64,000 nt of DNA. It comes from Phycisphaeraceae bacterium (lineage in GTDB: Bacteria; Planctomycetota; Phycisphaerae; Phycisphaerales; UBA1924). This document shows positions 44,322-54,382 of the stretch, in pieces. Location of the stretch: NCBI GenBank assembly GCA_019636515.1, contig JAHBXI010000002.1, positions 124,001 to 188,000 of the forward strand. Reading direction: 5' to 3'. The stretch's first letter is position 1, and every line of letters begins with the position of its first letter. A program made the translations under genes and the position numbers. Under the pieces are notes generated by a model that searched no databases, was not told where the DNA came from, and saw nothing but the letters and a program-made list of their open reading frames with translations.

Positions 44322-45596
44322 ATGACCATCCCGAACAACGGGCATCCCGCGCACGACGCCGACGGCCCCGACCCGTGGTCGCGGGCCGAGCGAGCGATCC
44401 TCGGTGAGCCCGTGGAGCGGCTCGCCGCCGGGTCCATGCTCAGGCTCTGTTCGGGCGTCTGCGCGGCCGGGGCGATGCTCATCGTCGCGGCCTGGACGGT
44501 CGGGCAAGCCGTGAGCGATCGATCCTGGTGGTCACAGTTCTTCGCGTGGATCCCGACGTCCGCGGCGGTGGCGGCCTCGGGGACGCTTGCCGTCGCGGCC
44601 GAGGCCGCCCGTCGGATGATGCTCCGGGCCTGCCGTGGCGTTCGAGCCTCGACGCGGCTGACCCCCATCATCGCCGTGGTCCTTGGCGCGTGGCTGGTGC
44701 TGGCCGGGGCCTTTGCCGTCCTGGACCTGGGGGCGGCTCGCTGGTTCACTTCCGCGACCGCGCGCGACGAGCGGACCTTCCGCGTTGTCTTCTGGAACAG
44801 CGGCGCCGAGGAGCGGGGACCGTGGGCAAACCCGATCATCGCCGCCGATCCCAGCCTGTGCGTCCTGGCGAGCGTCATCAACGACGATCAGGTGGTCCGA
44901 ATCTCCCACGCGATGACCGACGACCCGGTCAATCACCCGGTTTGGATATTTCGTCACGACCGCTTCATCGTCCTGAGCCGTTGGCGGATTACCCGCGCCG
45001 GGTTCTTGACGCTGGCGATCTCCCGCGGTGGCGGGCTTGATTACCGCGATCAGGGGCCCAAGCGGTACTACGACCCCGGCCGGGCGATGTTTTTCGAGGT
45101 TGACTTCCCGTTCCCGGGAAAAATCAAGGAACCAGGGTCCCTCCCACACCAGACCCGGGTTGTCTGGGTAGTGGATCTCCCGTCGGATCTCAGTTTGCCG
45201 CGAGCGATGGTGACCGAGCAGGCGGCCAGGGCCATCGCGGCCTTTCGCGGGCCGACGCTCATCATGGACGACAGGGGCCTGTGGGTCGAAGAGGCGCGGG
45301 GTTCGGTCGCGGGCTTCCCGCCGCCCGACCTGCTCGTCGGGGACTTCAACATCCCGCGTGGGTCGTGGTCGATCGGCACGCTCGCGGGGATGCACCACCC
45401 CGCGCTGGAAGACGCCTGGTCTCAGGCGGGCAGGTCGTACATCGCCACCTATCCCCGCCGGTGGCCGATGTGGCATATCGATCAGGTGTTTGTCGGCGAG
45501 CGGTTCCGGGCGGTTGGGTACAGCGAGTTCTCCACGGGTACCGGGACTCACCGCGCGGTATGGAGTGACCTGGTCCCCGTGGACGACGAGCGATGA
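44322..45596 (+). CDS. membrane protein with endonuclease/exonuclease/phosphatase-like domain
   Basis: A 424-residue protein with three membrane segments (about residues 38-58, 72-93 and 113-138), then a domain of the EEP (DNase I-like) superfamily. Late motifs are clear: 'LLVGDFNIPRGS' near 345, 'WHIDQVFV' and 'GTGTHRAVWSDLV' at the end. The early motifs are degenerate: 'VVFWNSG' is recognisable, but the metal-binding Glu of the usual 'QE' motif is replaced in 'LCVLASVIND', so activity is doubtful. Membrane-anchored EEP proteins of this kind are often of unknown function. The IS element begins 55 bases after its stop. Confidence 0.68.
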   Translation: MTIPNNGHPAHDADGPDPWSRAERAILGEPVERLAAGSMLRLCSGVCAAGAMLIVAAWTVGQAVSDRSWWSQFFAWIPTSAAVAASGTLAVAAEAARRMMLRACRGVRASTRLTPIIAVVLGAWLVLAGAFAVLDLGAARWFTSATARDERTFRVVFWNSGAEERGPWANPIIAADPSLCVLASVINDDQVVRISHAMTDDPVNHPVWIFRHDRFIVLSRWRITRAGFLTLAISRGGGLDYRDQGPKRYYDPGRAMFFEVDFPFPGKIKEPGSLPHQTRVVWVVDLPSDLSLPRAMVTEQAARAIAAFRGPTLIMDDRGLWVEEARGSVAGFPPPDLLVGDFNIPRGSWSIGTLAGMHHPALEDAWSQAGRSYIATYPRRWPMWHIDQVFVGERFRAVGYSEFSTGTGTHRAVWSDLVPVDDER

Positions 45597-45651
45597 CCAC
45601 GGGTGCCGGCCGAGGCCAGGCCGGGGCCCGACCAACGGTGCCCCTCGCCTG

Positions 45652-46882
45652 CAGGGCAAACGCATTATCGGTGCTGATGGGTGGTTGTGATCGATGTTGA
45701 ATGACCGTGGCTGGATGCCGCGGGATTCAACGGAGGTCTGGATGACCACGACATCGGTGACACGGCACTTTGGGGACCTGCCCGATCCCCGGAGCGATCA
45801 CGGCAAACGCTACCCTCTGGTTTCGGTCATCACCATCGCCATCTGCGGGGTGATCTGCGGGTCCGAGGACTGGGTCGGGGTGGCGGCTTTTGGCCGGGCC
45901 AAGCGGGACTGGTTCGCCACGTTCCTGGACCTGCCCGGCGACACGCCGACGCACGACACCTTCGCGAGAATCTTCGCGCGGTTGGACCCGGACGCCTTCG
46001 AGGCGTGCTTCCGGGCCTGGACCAACACCCTGGTCGGGGAACTCTCCGGCACGATCGCACTCGACGGCAAGACGCTGCGGCGGAGCTTTGACGCCGCGTC
46101 GGGCAAGGCCGCGATCCACATGGTCAGCGCCTGGGCCGGTGAGCACGGGCTGGTCTTCGGGCAACTGGCCGTGGGCGACAAGAGCAACGAGATCACCGCG
46201 ATCCCACGGCTGCTGGAGCTGCTGGACCTCAAGGCAATGACCGTCACCATCGACGCGATCGGCTGCCAGAAGGCGATCGCCGAGAAGATCGTCAAGGGCG
46301 GCGGCGAGTATGTGCTGGCGGTCAAGGACAACCAACCGACGCTGCACGCGGACGTGGCCCGGGTCTTCGACCGGGCGGCCGGGAAGGGCTGGCGCGACGC
46401 CGCGCACGACACCCATGTCGAGGTGGACAAGGGGCACGGGCGGATCGAGACGCGGACGACGACGATCACCTGGTCCCCACGCGACCTGGTGGAAGCATCG
46501 GGCTGGCCGGGCGTCGCGTGTCTGGTGCGCGTGCAGCGCGAGCGGACCATCGGAGACGCCACGACCAAGACGACGCACCACTTCATCGCCAGCGTGGAGA
46601 CACGCAAGGCCGAGCGGATCGCCGCGGCGGTGCGATCCCACTGGGGCGTGGAGAACCAGTTGCACTGGCGACTGGACGTGTGCTTCAACGAGGACAACAG
46701 CCGCCTCCGAGCGGGCCACGGAGCCCAGAACATGTCGCGTCTGCGCCGAATCGCCCTCAACGCCCTCCGGCACGACACTTCCGAAAAGATGGGCATCAGG
46801 AACAAACGCCTCATGGCCGGCTGGGACCACCGCTACCTCCTCAGACTCCTCGCCTCACCCAGCGGATAATGCGTTTGCCCTG
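45652..46882 (+). mobile_element. complete ISAs1-like insertion sequence (1231 bp)
   Basis: Perfect 18-bp terminal inverted repeats: CAGGGCAAACGCATTATC at 45652-45669 and its reverse complement at 46865-46882. One transposase gene fills the element, and its TAA stop lies in the right inverted repeat. Length, end length and a 10-bp target duplication fit the ISAs1 family. All parts are intact, so it may still be mobile. It sits between the EEP-like gene and the DEAD-box helicase gene and interrupts no reading frame that I can see. Confidence 0.95.
45742..46869 (+). CDS. ISAs1-family transposase
   Basis: A 375-residue transposase with an N-terminal DDE_Tnp_1-associated region ('FGDLPDPRSDHGKRYPL', 'ICGVICGSEDWVGVAAFG') and a DDE catalytic core: first Asp in 'IALDGKTLRRSF' near residue 111, second in 'VTIDAIGCQ' near 170, and the Glu probably in 'HWGVENQLHWRLDV' near 300. 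These are hallmark ISAs1 motifs. GGAGG at 45732-45736 five bases before the ATG at 45742 fixes the start; an upstream ATG at 45694 lacks support. No frameshift or internal stop. Confidence 0.95.
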   Translation: MTTTSVTRHFGDLPDPRSDHGKRYPLVSVITIAICGVICGSEDWVGVAAFGRAKRDWFATFLDLPGDTPTHDTFARIFARLDPDAFEACFRAWTNTLVGELSGTIALDGKTLRRSFDAASGKAAIHMVSAWAGEHGLVFGQLAVGDKSNEITAIPRLLELLDLKAMTVTIDAIGCQKAIAEKIVKGGGEYVLAVKDNQPTLHADVARVFDRAAGKGWRDAAHDTHVEVDKGHGRIETRTTTITWSPRDLVEASGWPGVACLVRVQRERTIGDATTKTTHHFIASVETRKAERIAAAVRSHWGVENQLHWRLDVCFNEDNSRLRAGHGAQNMSRLRRIALNALRHDTSEKMGIRNKRLMAGWDHRYLLRLLASPSG

Positions 46883-46892
46883 CCCTCGCCTG

Positions 46893-47192
46893 CGTGGAAC
46901 GACCCGGGCCGCGCGGCGCGCCTACTATCTGGCCTATTGCCGGTAGGCTCAGTTGCCTTTTTGCCCGGCCCGGGGTTCACTGAAACCCGTGGGGCCGTGT
47001 CGATCGTCCTGGGAAACTGCTGGCGGCGTCCGTCTCCCGACCGCGTCGGTCGAGGGTTATTTCGGACGCTCGGCCCCAGTACGGCTCTCTTGACCCCAAC
47101 CGAATTGGGCAAGGACGCCCGAAGAACCATGGCCCTGCCGGTCCGCGCGCGTGGCGTGCGGGCTTGTACGGTCGAACGGAGTTTTTGTTTTG
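46893..47192. other. 300-base gap between the IS and the DEAD-box helicase gene
   Basis: No credible gene. It contains two small perfect hairpins (GGGTT/AACCC around 46974-46989 and CCCAA/TTGGG around 47095-47109) and a TTGACC at 47090-47095 without a convincing -10 box. It probably holds the promoter and 5' leader of the helicase gene, now just downstream of the IS right end. Confidence 0.5.
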
Positions 47193-48848
<1,656 letters not shown>

Positions 48849-48897
48849 GCCGCGTTGCCAGGGTCGGACCCGGCGTCTATCCTTTTCTCCGATTCAC

Positions 48898-48981
48898 GCG
48901 GCCGTGGCGGAATTGGCAGACGCGCTAGATTCAGGTTCTAGTGGGATCACACCCGTGGAGGTTCGACTCCTCTCGGCCGCA
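48898..48981 (+). tRNA. tRNA-Leu, anticodon CAG
   Basis: An 84-nt class II tRNA. The acceptor stem GCGGCCG (48898-48904) pairs with CGGCCGC (48974-48980), discriminator A at 48981. The anticodon stem CTAGA/TCTAG encloses the loop TTCAGGT with anticodon CAG (codon CUG). There is a long variable arm and a T-arm with GTTCGAC. The 3' CCA is not encoded. Leu-CUG is a major codon in a genome of this G+C content. Confidence 0.97.
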
Positions 48982-48988
48982 TTGAACA

Positions 48989-49018
48989 AGACCCGCTCGC
49001 AAGAGCGGGTCTTTGTTT
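48989..49018 (+). terminator. rho-independent terminator after tRNA-Leu
   Basis: A ten-base-pair stem AGACCCGCTC/GAGCGGGTCT with a GCAA tetraloop (48999-49002) is followed by TTGTTTGT. It lies seven bases after the tRNA end, so the tRNA is its own transcription unit or the end of one. Confidence 0.85.
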
Positions 49019-49148
49019 GTCTCTACTCCGCCGGGCACGCCCCCGTCGGAGAGAACCCCTCGCAAGACCACGCCATCCGGAGACGATGTTCTCGGGAGCC
49101 CGAGGGCATTGCGGAGAATCTCCCCGCGAATCGGTACACTGCCACTCC

Positions 49149-50192
49149 ATGGGCCTGATTGTGGTCGGGATCGACGAGGCTGGGTACGGGCCCCGCCTGG
49201 GGCCGATGTGCTCCGCAATGACGATCTGGCGAGTTGACTCCTGGAAGTCCTCCGGCTCATCGCCGGATCTTTGGAAAGTGATCGGCCCATCCGTAAGCCG
49301 AAGGCCCGCCCTCGGCCTTCGCGGGCGAGCCGCCTCCGCCCCCATCGCCATCGCCGACTCCAAGGTGATCAAGCGACCCAACGACTCCGCGATCGTCCAT
49401 CCGCTCTGCCATATCGAGCGAGGCGTCCTGGCGGCCCTGGCGTGCGAGGAAGCCAGCCCGGGTGAGCCGCCCGCCGATGATGTTGCCCTGGCCTCGCGTC
49501 TGTGCGGTTCGGCGCACGGGAAATGGCACGCCGATGGCGAACACTGGTACGAGTCCGACCCGACCCCGCTCCCGGTCTCTTCGACGCCCGACGCCATGCG
49601 TATCTCCGGGAACGTCCTGCGCAAGGGTCTGCGAGCCGCCTCGGTTTCGTTGCTGGCCGTTCGCGGTCGGATCATCGCGGAGACCGAATTCAATGACATC
49701 ATCCGCCGGACCGGCAACAAGGCCCAGGTCGCCATCACGGCCATCGGCGGGTTTGTCCGGGAGGTCGTCGAACAGGCCGACCGGTTTCCCGGCGACGATG
49801 TGCAGATCGTCTGCGACCGACTCGGCGGACGAGAGCGATACGCCGACTTGCTCGGACGGTGGTTCCCAGGCGCGGCGATCGGGGATTCGGTTGAGTCGCC
49901 GGATCGGAGCCGCTACTGGATTGAGGTGGCCGGCCGGCGGATCGGCGTCGCCTTCGAAGTCCAGGCCGATGGAACGCACCTGCCCGTGGCCCTGTCGTCG
50001 ATGGTCGCCAAGTACCTGCGGGAACTGGCGATGGCCCGCTTCAACCGGTACTGGGGCGCCCGGTCCACGGACCTTCTTGGCGCGGCGATCAAGCCGACGG
50101 CGGGGTACGGATCGGACGCGGGCCGGTGGCTTGCCGAAGCGGGTGAGATCATCGACCCGGCCGAGCGAGTGCGTCTGGTCAGGCTGGCGTGA
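49149..50192 (+). CDS. enlarged RNase HII-like protein
   Basis: A 347-residue protein with ordered matches to RNase HII, which cleaves RNA in RNA-DNA hybrids. 'GIDEAGYGPRLGPM' at residues 7-20 gives the metal-binding Asp9/Glu10. 'ADSKVI' near 69-74 equals the DSK motif. 'VCDRLGGR' near 221-228 carries the third acidic residue. 'ALSSMVAKYLRELAM' near 280 matches the SxxAKxxRD block, and 'YGSDAGRWLAEAG' near 325 matches the C-terminal 'YPT' region. The usual enzyme has about 200-260 residues; here roughly 100 extra residues lie between the DSK motif and the third Asp. Whether it cuts RNA is open. The frame extends to 49017, but only the ATG at 49149 starts with the motif. Confidence 0.72.
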   Translation: MGLIVVGIDEAGYGPRLGPMCSAMTIWRVDSWKSSGSSPDLWKVIGPSVSRRPALGLRGRAASAPIAIADSKVIKRPNDSAIVHPLCHIERGVLAALACEEASPGEPPADDVALASRLCGSAHGKWHADGEHWYESDPTPLPVSSTPDAMRISGNVLRKGLRAASVSLLAVRGRIIAETEFNDIIRRTGNKAQVAITAIGGFVREVVEQADRFPGDDVQIVCDRLGGRERYADLLGRWFPGAAIGDSVESPDRSRYWIEVAGRRIGVAFEVQADGTHLPVALSSMVAKYLRELAMARFNRYWGARSTDLLGAAIKPTAGYGSDAGRWLAEAGEIIDPAERVRLVRLA

Positions 50193-50216
50193 GGGTGCGG
50201 AGAACCTCAACCAGGG

Positions 50217-51743
50217 TCATGCGTGCAGAACCCTGGCAATCTCGACGACCAGCGTGTCGTCCGCGGGCGGGCCGTGGCGGTGGCCCTCGACCGCCGAACG
50301 CAGCGTGCGCGTCCATCCGCCGCCCGCGTCGGGGGAACCAAACGCCACCAGTTTCTGCACGCCCTTGATGCCGAGCATCTTGCCCATCCGGTCCCGTGCC
50401 TCGATCGCGCCGTCCGTGTACGCGATGAGTACATCCCCCGGCCCGAAATGCACCGACCTGGGGTCGGGGTCGAATTCCCTGCCTCCGCACGCGCCCAGCA
50501 CGAACGTCGTTGATGGCAGTTCGTGGATCTTCCCATCGACCGTCCGAAGGAACGCCGGGGGGTGTCCCCCGCTGGCGTACTCGACCTTGTTCCCGAGGAT
50601 ATCGACCTTGAGGCACAGCGCGGTGACAAAGACCGAGTGCGTGGCGAGCGTCAGGTGGACGTAACGGTTGAGCAGTTCGAGGACTTCCCCGGGGGGGATC
50701 TCGGGATTCTCGGCAAAGACGCGTTCCAGTTCACCGTGGAGCCGGTTGACGGTCAGCGCGGCGGGGATCCCGTGCCCGGTCACGTCCATGAGGACCACGT
50801 TGAGGGTGTCTTCGTGACGCCCGCGAGGCCCGAACCAGTTGGCGTAGAGGTAATCCCCGCCGATCTGCCGCATCGGCTCGTACTCGTAGGAAAACCGCAG
50901 GTGCTGGGTGACCTTCTGCGGAGGGAAAAGGGCCTCGTGGATGCGCCGGGCGTCGACCAGTTCCCGGCGCACGTCGGCGTAGCGGCGCTGGAAAAACGTC
51001 ATCTTGTGCTGCTCGTACCGGCGGGAATGCTTGAGCCAGGCGATGAAGACCCCTGGGGACGTGAGAACGGGAAAAAAGCCGATGCGCAGGAGTTTGGTGG
51101 ACCACTCCGCATCGCGGTAGGTGACGGTGATGAGCGCATAAGCCCCCCAGAGGGCCAGCGCGGCACGGACGGCCTGCCAGTTGGTCCAGGGGAGAAAGAT
51201 CGCGGCGAGCGTGTGCGTCCACATGGAGCCCCACGCCCCGAATCCGATCTCCGGGACGATACCCATCCGTCGGACAAGCATCTGCGCGATCGAATCGAAC
51301 AGAACGAGGCCGATCGTGAGCAACTCGACCCCCTTCGCGGTGTAGGGCCTTGTCGTGACGGCCGTGATCGCGGCCACGTGCGCCCCCACGAACGCGAGCG
51401 TGAACGCCACCGCCATCCACGGGAAGGCCTGGTCGGCCTTCTCGCTCGGGAGACTCGTGAAGATCCGACGGATGAGCGTCGTGCCCGCGAAGTGGATGGT
51501 CAGGTCGTACGCGCAAAAGAGCAGACCCGCGACGCCGGTGATGCCCGCGAACCAGACGAACTGCTGACGCAGCAGTTGCCCCGTGCTCGCGTCGAATTCG
51601 GCGCGGAAGTCCGCGGTGAAGGTGCCCGACGGTGTGGTGTTGGAGGTCACGGGTGGAGCGCCGATCGAGAAGGGACGTGGGCGGTGCGGATGATCTGGGG
51701 CCTTCGATCTGGGGCCTTCGATCTGGGGCCTTCGGGGAGTCAT
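50217..51743 (-). CDS. membrane-bound SpoIIE/RsbU-type PP2C phosphatase
   Basis: About 508 residues: a disordered N terminus, roughly six membrane segments (about residues 65-255), then a PP2C-like SpoIIE domain. That domain has 'LVDARRIHEALFPP', 'YEPMRQIGGDYLY', 'VVLMDVTGHGIPAAL' (metal-binding Asp) and 'GDVLIAYTDGAIEARD' (second metal Asp) and is intact. Such enzymes dephosphorylate anti-sigma-factor antagonists in partner-switching systems; no such partner is encoded nearby. The ATG at 51743 overlaps the stop of the upstream adenosyltransferase gene (ATGA) and is preferred for coupling. A GTG at 51650 would remove the repeat-encoded N terminus and is a serious alternative. Confidence 0.8.
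   Translation of the reverse strand: MTPRRPQIEGPRSKAPDHPHRPRPFSIGAPPVTSNTTPSGTFTADFRAEFDASTGQLLRQQFVWFAGITGVAGLLFCAYDLTIHFAGTTLIRRIFTSLPSEKADQAFPWMAVAFTLAFVGAHVAAITAVTTRPYTAKGVELLTIGLVLFDSIAQMLVRRMGIVPEIGFGAWGSMWTHTLAAIFLPWTNWQAVRAALALWGAYALITVTYRDAEWSTKLLRIGFFPVLTSPGVFIAWLKHSRRYEQHKMTFFQRRYADVRRELVDARRIHEALFPPQKVTQHLRFSYEYEPMRQIGGDYLYANWFGPRGRHEDTLNVVLMDVTGHGIPAALTVNRLHGELERVFAENPEIPPGEVLELLNRYVHLTLATHSVFVTALCLKVDILGNKVEYASGGHPPAFLRTVDGKIHELPSTTFVLGACGGREFDPDPRSVHFGPGDVLIAYTDGAIEARDRMGKMLGIKGVQKLVAFGSPDAGGGWTRTLRSAVEGHRHGPPADDTLVVEIARVLHA
51692..51733. repeat. three perfect 14-bp tandem repeats
   Basis: gatctggggccttc occurs three times without a spacer (51692-51705, 51706-51719, 51720-51733). 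It either lies in the N-terminal coding part of the phosphatase gene or, if the GTG at 51650 is the start, just before it. Confidence 0.92.
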
Positions 51744-52348
51744 CGGGGTCGATTCGAGCCGGGAATCCACAGGACATCCCCTGCCCCGCGGTCATTGGCG
51801 ATGCGAGCCAGCACGAACAGAAGATCGCTCAGACGGTTCAGGTATCGGAGTGTCTCGGCGTTGGTGGTGTCCGGATCGGTGCGGCGGAGGGTGGCGACGA
51901 GCCGTTCAGCGCGTCGGACAATGGTCCTTGCCAGGTGCAGACCCGCCGCGAACGGCGTGCCTCCCGGAAGGACGAAACTGGTCAGTGGCGAGAGCGGGTC
52001 GTTGTATTCATCGATCAGGTGCTCGAGGCGCTCGGTCTGCGACGGGAGGATTCGCAGCCGGCTCCCGGGCGTCTCCGAGGACTCCACCGGCGTGGCCAGG
52101 TCCGCCCCGCAGTCAAACAGGTCGTGCTGTATGGACCGCAGGATGGCGACGACCTCCTTTCGCACGGGGTCGGCGTCGGGACCGTCGGCCCCGGCGGTGG
52201 TGATGGCAAGGCCCACGGCGGCGTTTGCCTCATCGACGGTGCCGTAGGTCTCGACGCGGGGGTCGTCCTTGGGGACCCGCACGCCCGACGCAAGGCCGGT
52301 CGTCCCGCCGTCGCCCGTCTTGGTGTAGATGCGGTTCAGTTTGACCAC
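51740..52348 (-). CDS. cob(I)yrinic acid a,c-diamide / cobalamin adenosyltransferase, PduO type
   Basis: A 202-residue PduO/MMAB-type ATP:co(I)rrinoid adenosyltransferase that makes adenosylcobalamin. The N-terminal ATP-binding motif 'YTKTGDGGTTGLASG', 'VETYGTVDEANAAVG', 'RTIVRRAERLV' and the C-terminal 'YLNRLSDLLFVLAR' are all present, and the length is typical. It implies a need for coenzyme B12, but no B12-dependent enzyme lies in the window. The ATG at 52348 leaves about 190 bases to the divergent recJ. The stop overlaps the start of the phosphatase gene. Confidence 0.93.
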   Translation of the reverse strand: MVKLNRIYTKTGDGGTTGLASGVRVPKDDPRVETYGTVDEANAAVGLAITTAGADGPDADPVRKEVVAILRSIQHDLFDCGADLATPVESSETPGSRLRILPSQTERLEHLIDEYNDPLSPLTSFVLPGGTPFAAGLHLARTIVRRAERLVATLRRTDPDTTNAETLRYLNRLSDLLFVLARIANDRGAGDVLWIPGSNRPR

Positions 52349-52535
52349 GGCGTCGCTCCGTCATGGAACCCGAATCCGGCCGGCCCGGGCGGGGTCGCCC
52401 CGAGGAATCCTGTCGGTTCGTGGCTTGGATGGACGATCAGCGTATCGTGCCCGGGCGATCCCGGAAAGACCGTGGTTCGCGGGAATCACCACCGATTCGG
52501 ACTCGAACAAGGACCAGGACGGAGCGCACGGCCGG

Positions 52536-54362
52536 ATGTCACTCAACGCGGAGATGCTCGACCCGGCCGGATCCGACACCAGCCGCGGGCTTTTGAAGCG
52601 ATGGCGCCGGCGGCATCCCGGATCGCGCGCCGGTGATGGCCGGTCGATCGTCGAGCGAGTCCTGCTCGCCCGAGGGCTGCACGAAACAGAGGCGGCGGGC
52701 GAGTTCCTCGATCCCCGCCTCGGCCGGTTGCACGACCCGTCCCTGATGTTGGACCTCGACCGGGCCGCCGAAAGGGTGCTCGCCGAGGCGCGCCGCGGCG
52801 GCTCGATCGTCATCTACGGGGATTACGACGTCGACGGTGTGACGGCCACGGCCATCCTCATGCGCATGATCCGGGCGATCCACCCCGAGGCCCGTGTCGG
52901 CTGGTACATCCCGCACCGCGTTGAGGAGGGGTACGGGCTGAACTCCGAGGCGATCGACCAGATCTGCTCGGGCGGCGCCGGCCTGATTGTCTCGGTTGAT
53001 TGCGGCGTGACGGCGGTGGAACCCGCGCGGGTGGCGCGGCGGCGGGGGGTGGATCTCATCATCACGGACCACCACAACGCCCCATCGTCGGATGAACCGA
53101 TGCCACCGGCGTACGCGGTGGTGCATCCACGGCGCACGGGTGGGAGTGGTGGGGCAGGGTGCGGTGGTGGGGAGTACCCGTTCAGTGATCTCTCCGGGGC
53201 GGGCGTCGCGTACAAACTGGCGTGGCGACTGGCGACGATGGCCTCGGGTTCGCCCCGCGTACCCGAGCACCTGCGCGCGTTGCTGATCGACCTCCTGGGC
53301 CTGGCCGCCCTGGGCACCATCGCCGACGTGGTCCCCCTCGTGGGTGAGAACCGCGTGATCGCGTACCACGGCCTCGGGCGGATCGCGTCTTCGCCGTTCG
53401 TGGGCCTGCGAGCCCTGGTCGAATCTTCCGGCCTGGGCGGGTCGGGCGTGGATGCCCGCGGAGTCGGTTTCAAGATCGCCCCGAGGCTCAACGCCTGCGG
53501 TCGCCTCGGGCATGCCAACGAAGCGGCCGAACTGCTGACCACGCAGGACCCGGATCGGGCACGGGCCATCGCCGAGAGCCTCACGCGTCTCAACAACGAG
53601 CGGCGCCGCGTCGAACAGGCGATCTTCGAGACCGCCTGCGAACGAGTTGAGTCCGAAGGCATGCACACCGACGACCGGCGAGCCATCGTCCTGGCCGACG
53701 GGGCATGGCACACCGGCGTGGTGGGGATCGTCTGCTCGCGGCTGGTCGAAAAATACGGCCGGCCGTGCATCCTGCTGGGGCGTGACGGCTCGATGCTCCA
53801 CGGGTCGGGCCGCTCGGTCGAGGGATTCAGTCTGCACGCGGCCCTGGAGGCCTGCCGCGACCACTTGACGACCTTCGGCGGGCACGACATGGCCGCGGGG
53901 ATGAGGCTGGATGCGTCGTCGCTCGACGACTTTGCCCGAGCGTTCATCGGCGTCGCCAACGAGCGGTTGGCGCCCGGGGACCTGTGCGGGATCGTCGAGT
54001 ACGACACCGACGCCGGCATGAACGAACTGACCATCGACGCGGTACGAGACTTCGCCCGACTGGAGCCATTTGGCCGCGGCAATCCCCCGGTCCGGCTCCT
54101 CGTGCGGGGCGCGGTCATCAGCGAACCGCCGCGTCTGATGGGCTCGACCGGCCGCCACCTGGAACTGCGTCTACGAGAGACCGTCCTGCGGTCCGAGGCC
54201 AGGGCGTGGATGCGGCTGGTCGGGTGGGGATGGGGGCCGCGGATCGCCTCGCTCCGCGCCGGCGACATCATCGACGCCATCGTGACGCCCGCCATCTCGG
54301 ACTACGGCGGGCTCCGCGTCGAACCCGTCATCGAAGACCTCGCCGTCGTCGGGCGAACCTGA
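52536..54362 (+). CDS. recJ: single-stranded-DNA-specific exonuclease RecJ
   Basis: RecJ degrades single-stranded DNA 5' to 3' in recombination and mismatch repair. The 608 residues carry the DHH-family motifs 'VIYGDYDVDGVTATAIL' near 92, 'IVSVDCGVTAVEPA' near 152, 'IITDHHN' near 175 and 'GTIADVVPLVGENR' near 262. The DHHA1/OB region has 'ADGAWHTGVVGIVCSRLVEKYGRP' and 'GGHDMAAGMRL'. Length and order are as in bacterial RecJ. The ATG at 52536 is favoured over earlier in-frame starts because the preceding 69 residues look non-coding. Confidence 0.94.
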   Translation: MSLNAEMLDPAGSDTSRGLLKRWRRRHPGSRAGDGRSIVERVLLARGLHETEAAGEFLDPRLGRLHDPSLMLDLDRAAERVLAEARRGGSIVIYGDYDVDGVTATAILMRMIRAIHPEARVGWYIPHRVEEGYGLNSEAIDQICSGGAGLIVSVDCGVTAVEPARVARRRGVDLIITDHHNAPSSDEPMPPAYAVVHPRRTGGSGGAGCGGGEYPFSDLSGAGVAYKLAWRLATMASGSPRVPEHLRALLIDLLGLAALGTIADVVPLVGENRVIAYHGLGRIASSPFVGLRALVESSGLGGSGVDARGVGFKIAPRLNACGRLGHANEAAELLTTQDPDRARAIAESLTRLNNERRRVEQAIFETACERVESEGMHTDDRRAIVLADGAWHTGVVGIVCSRLVEKYGRPCILLGRDGSMLHGSGRSVEGFSLHAALEACRDHLTTFGGHDMAAGMRLDASSLDDFARAFIGVANERLAPGDLCGIVEYDTDAGMNELTIDAVRDFARLEPFGRGNPPVRLLVRGAVISEPPRLMGSTGRHLELRLRETVLRSEARAWMRLVGWGWGPRIASLRAGDIIDAIVTPAISDYGGLRVEPVIEDLAVVGRT

Positions 54363-54382
54363 CGGCCAGGCTGGAGACGAAG

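Larger units (their letters stand above)
45642..46892. repeat. 10-bp target site duplication flanking the IS
   Basis: The sequence ccctcgcctg occurs at 45642-45651 immediately left of the IS and again at 46883-46892 immediately right of it, without mismatch. It records the insertion event. Confidence 0.95.
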
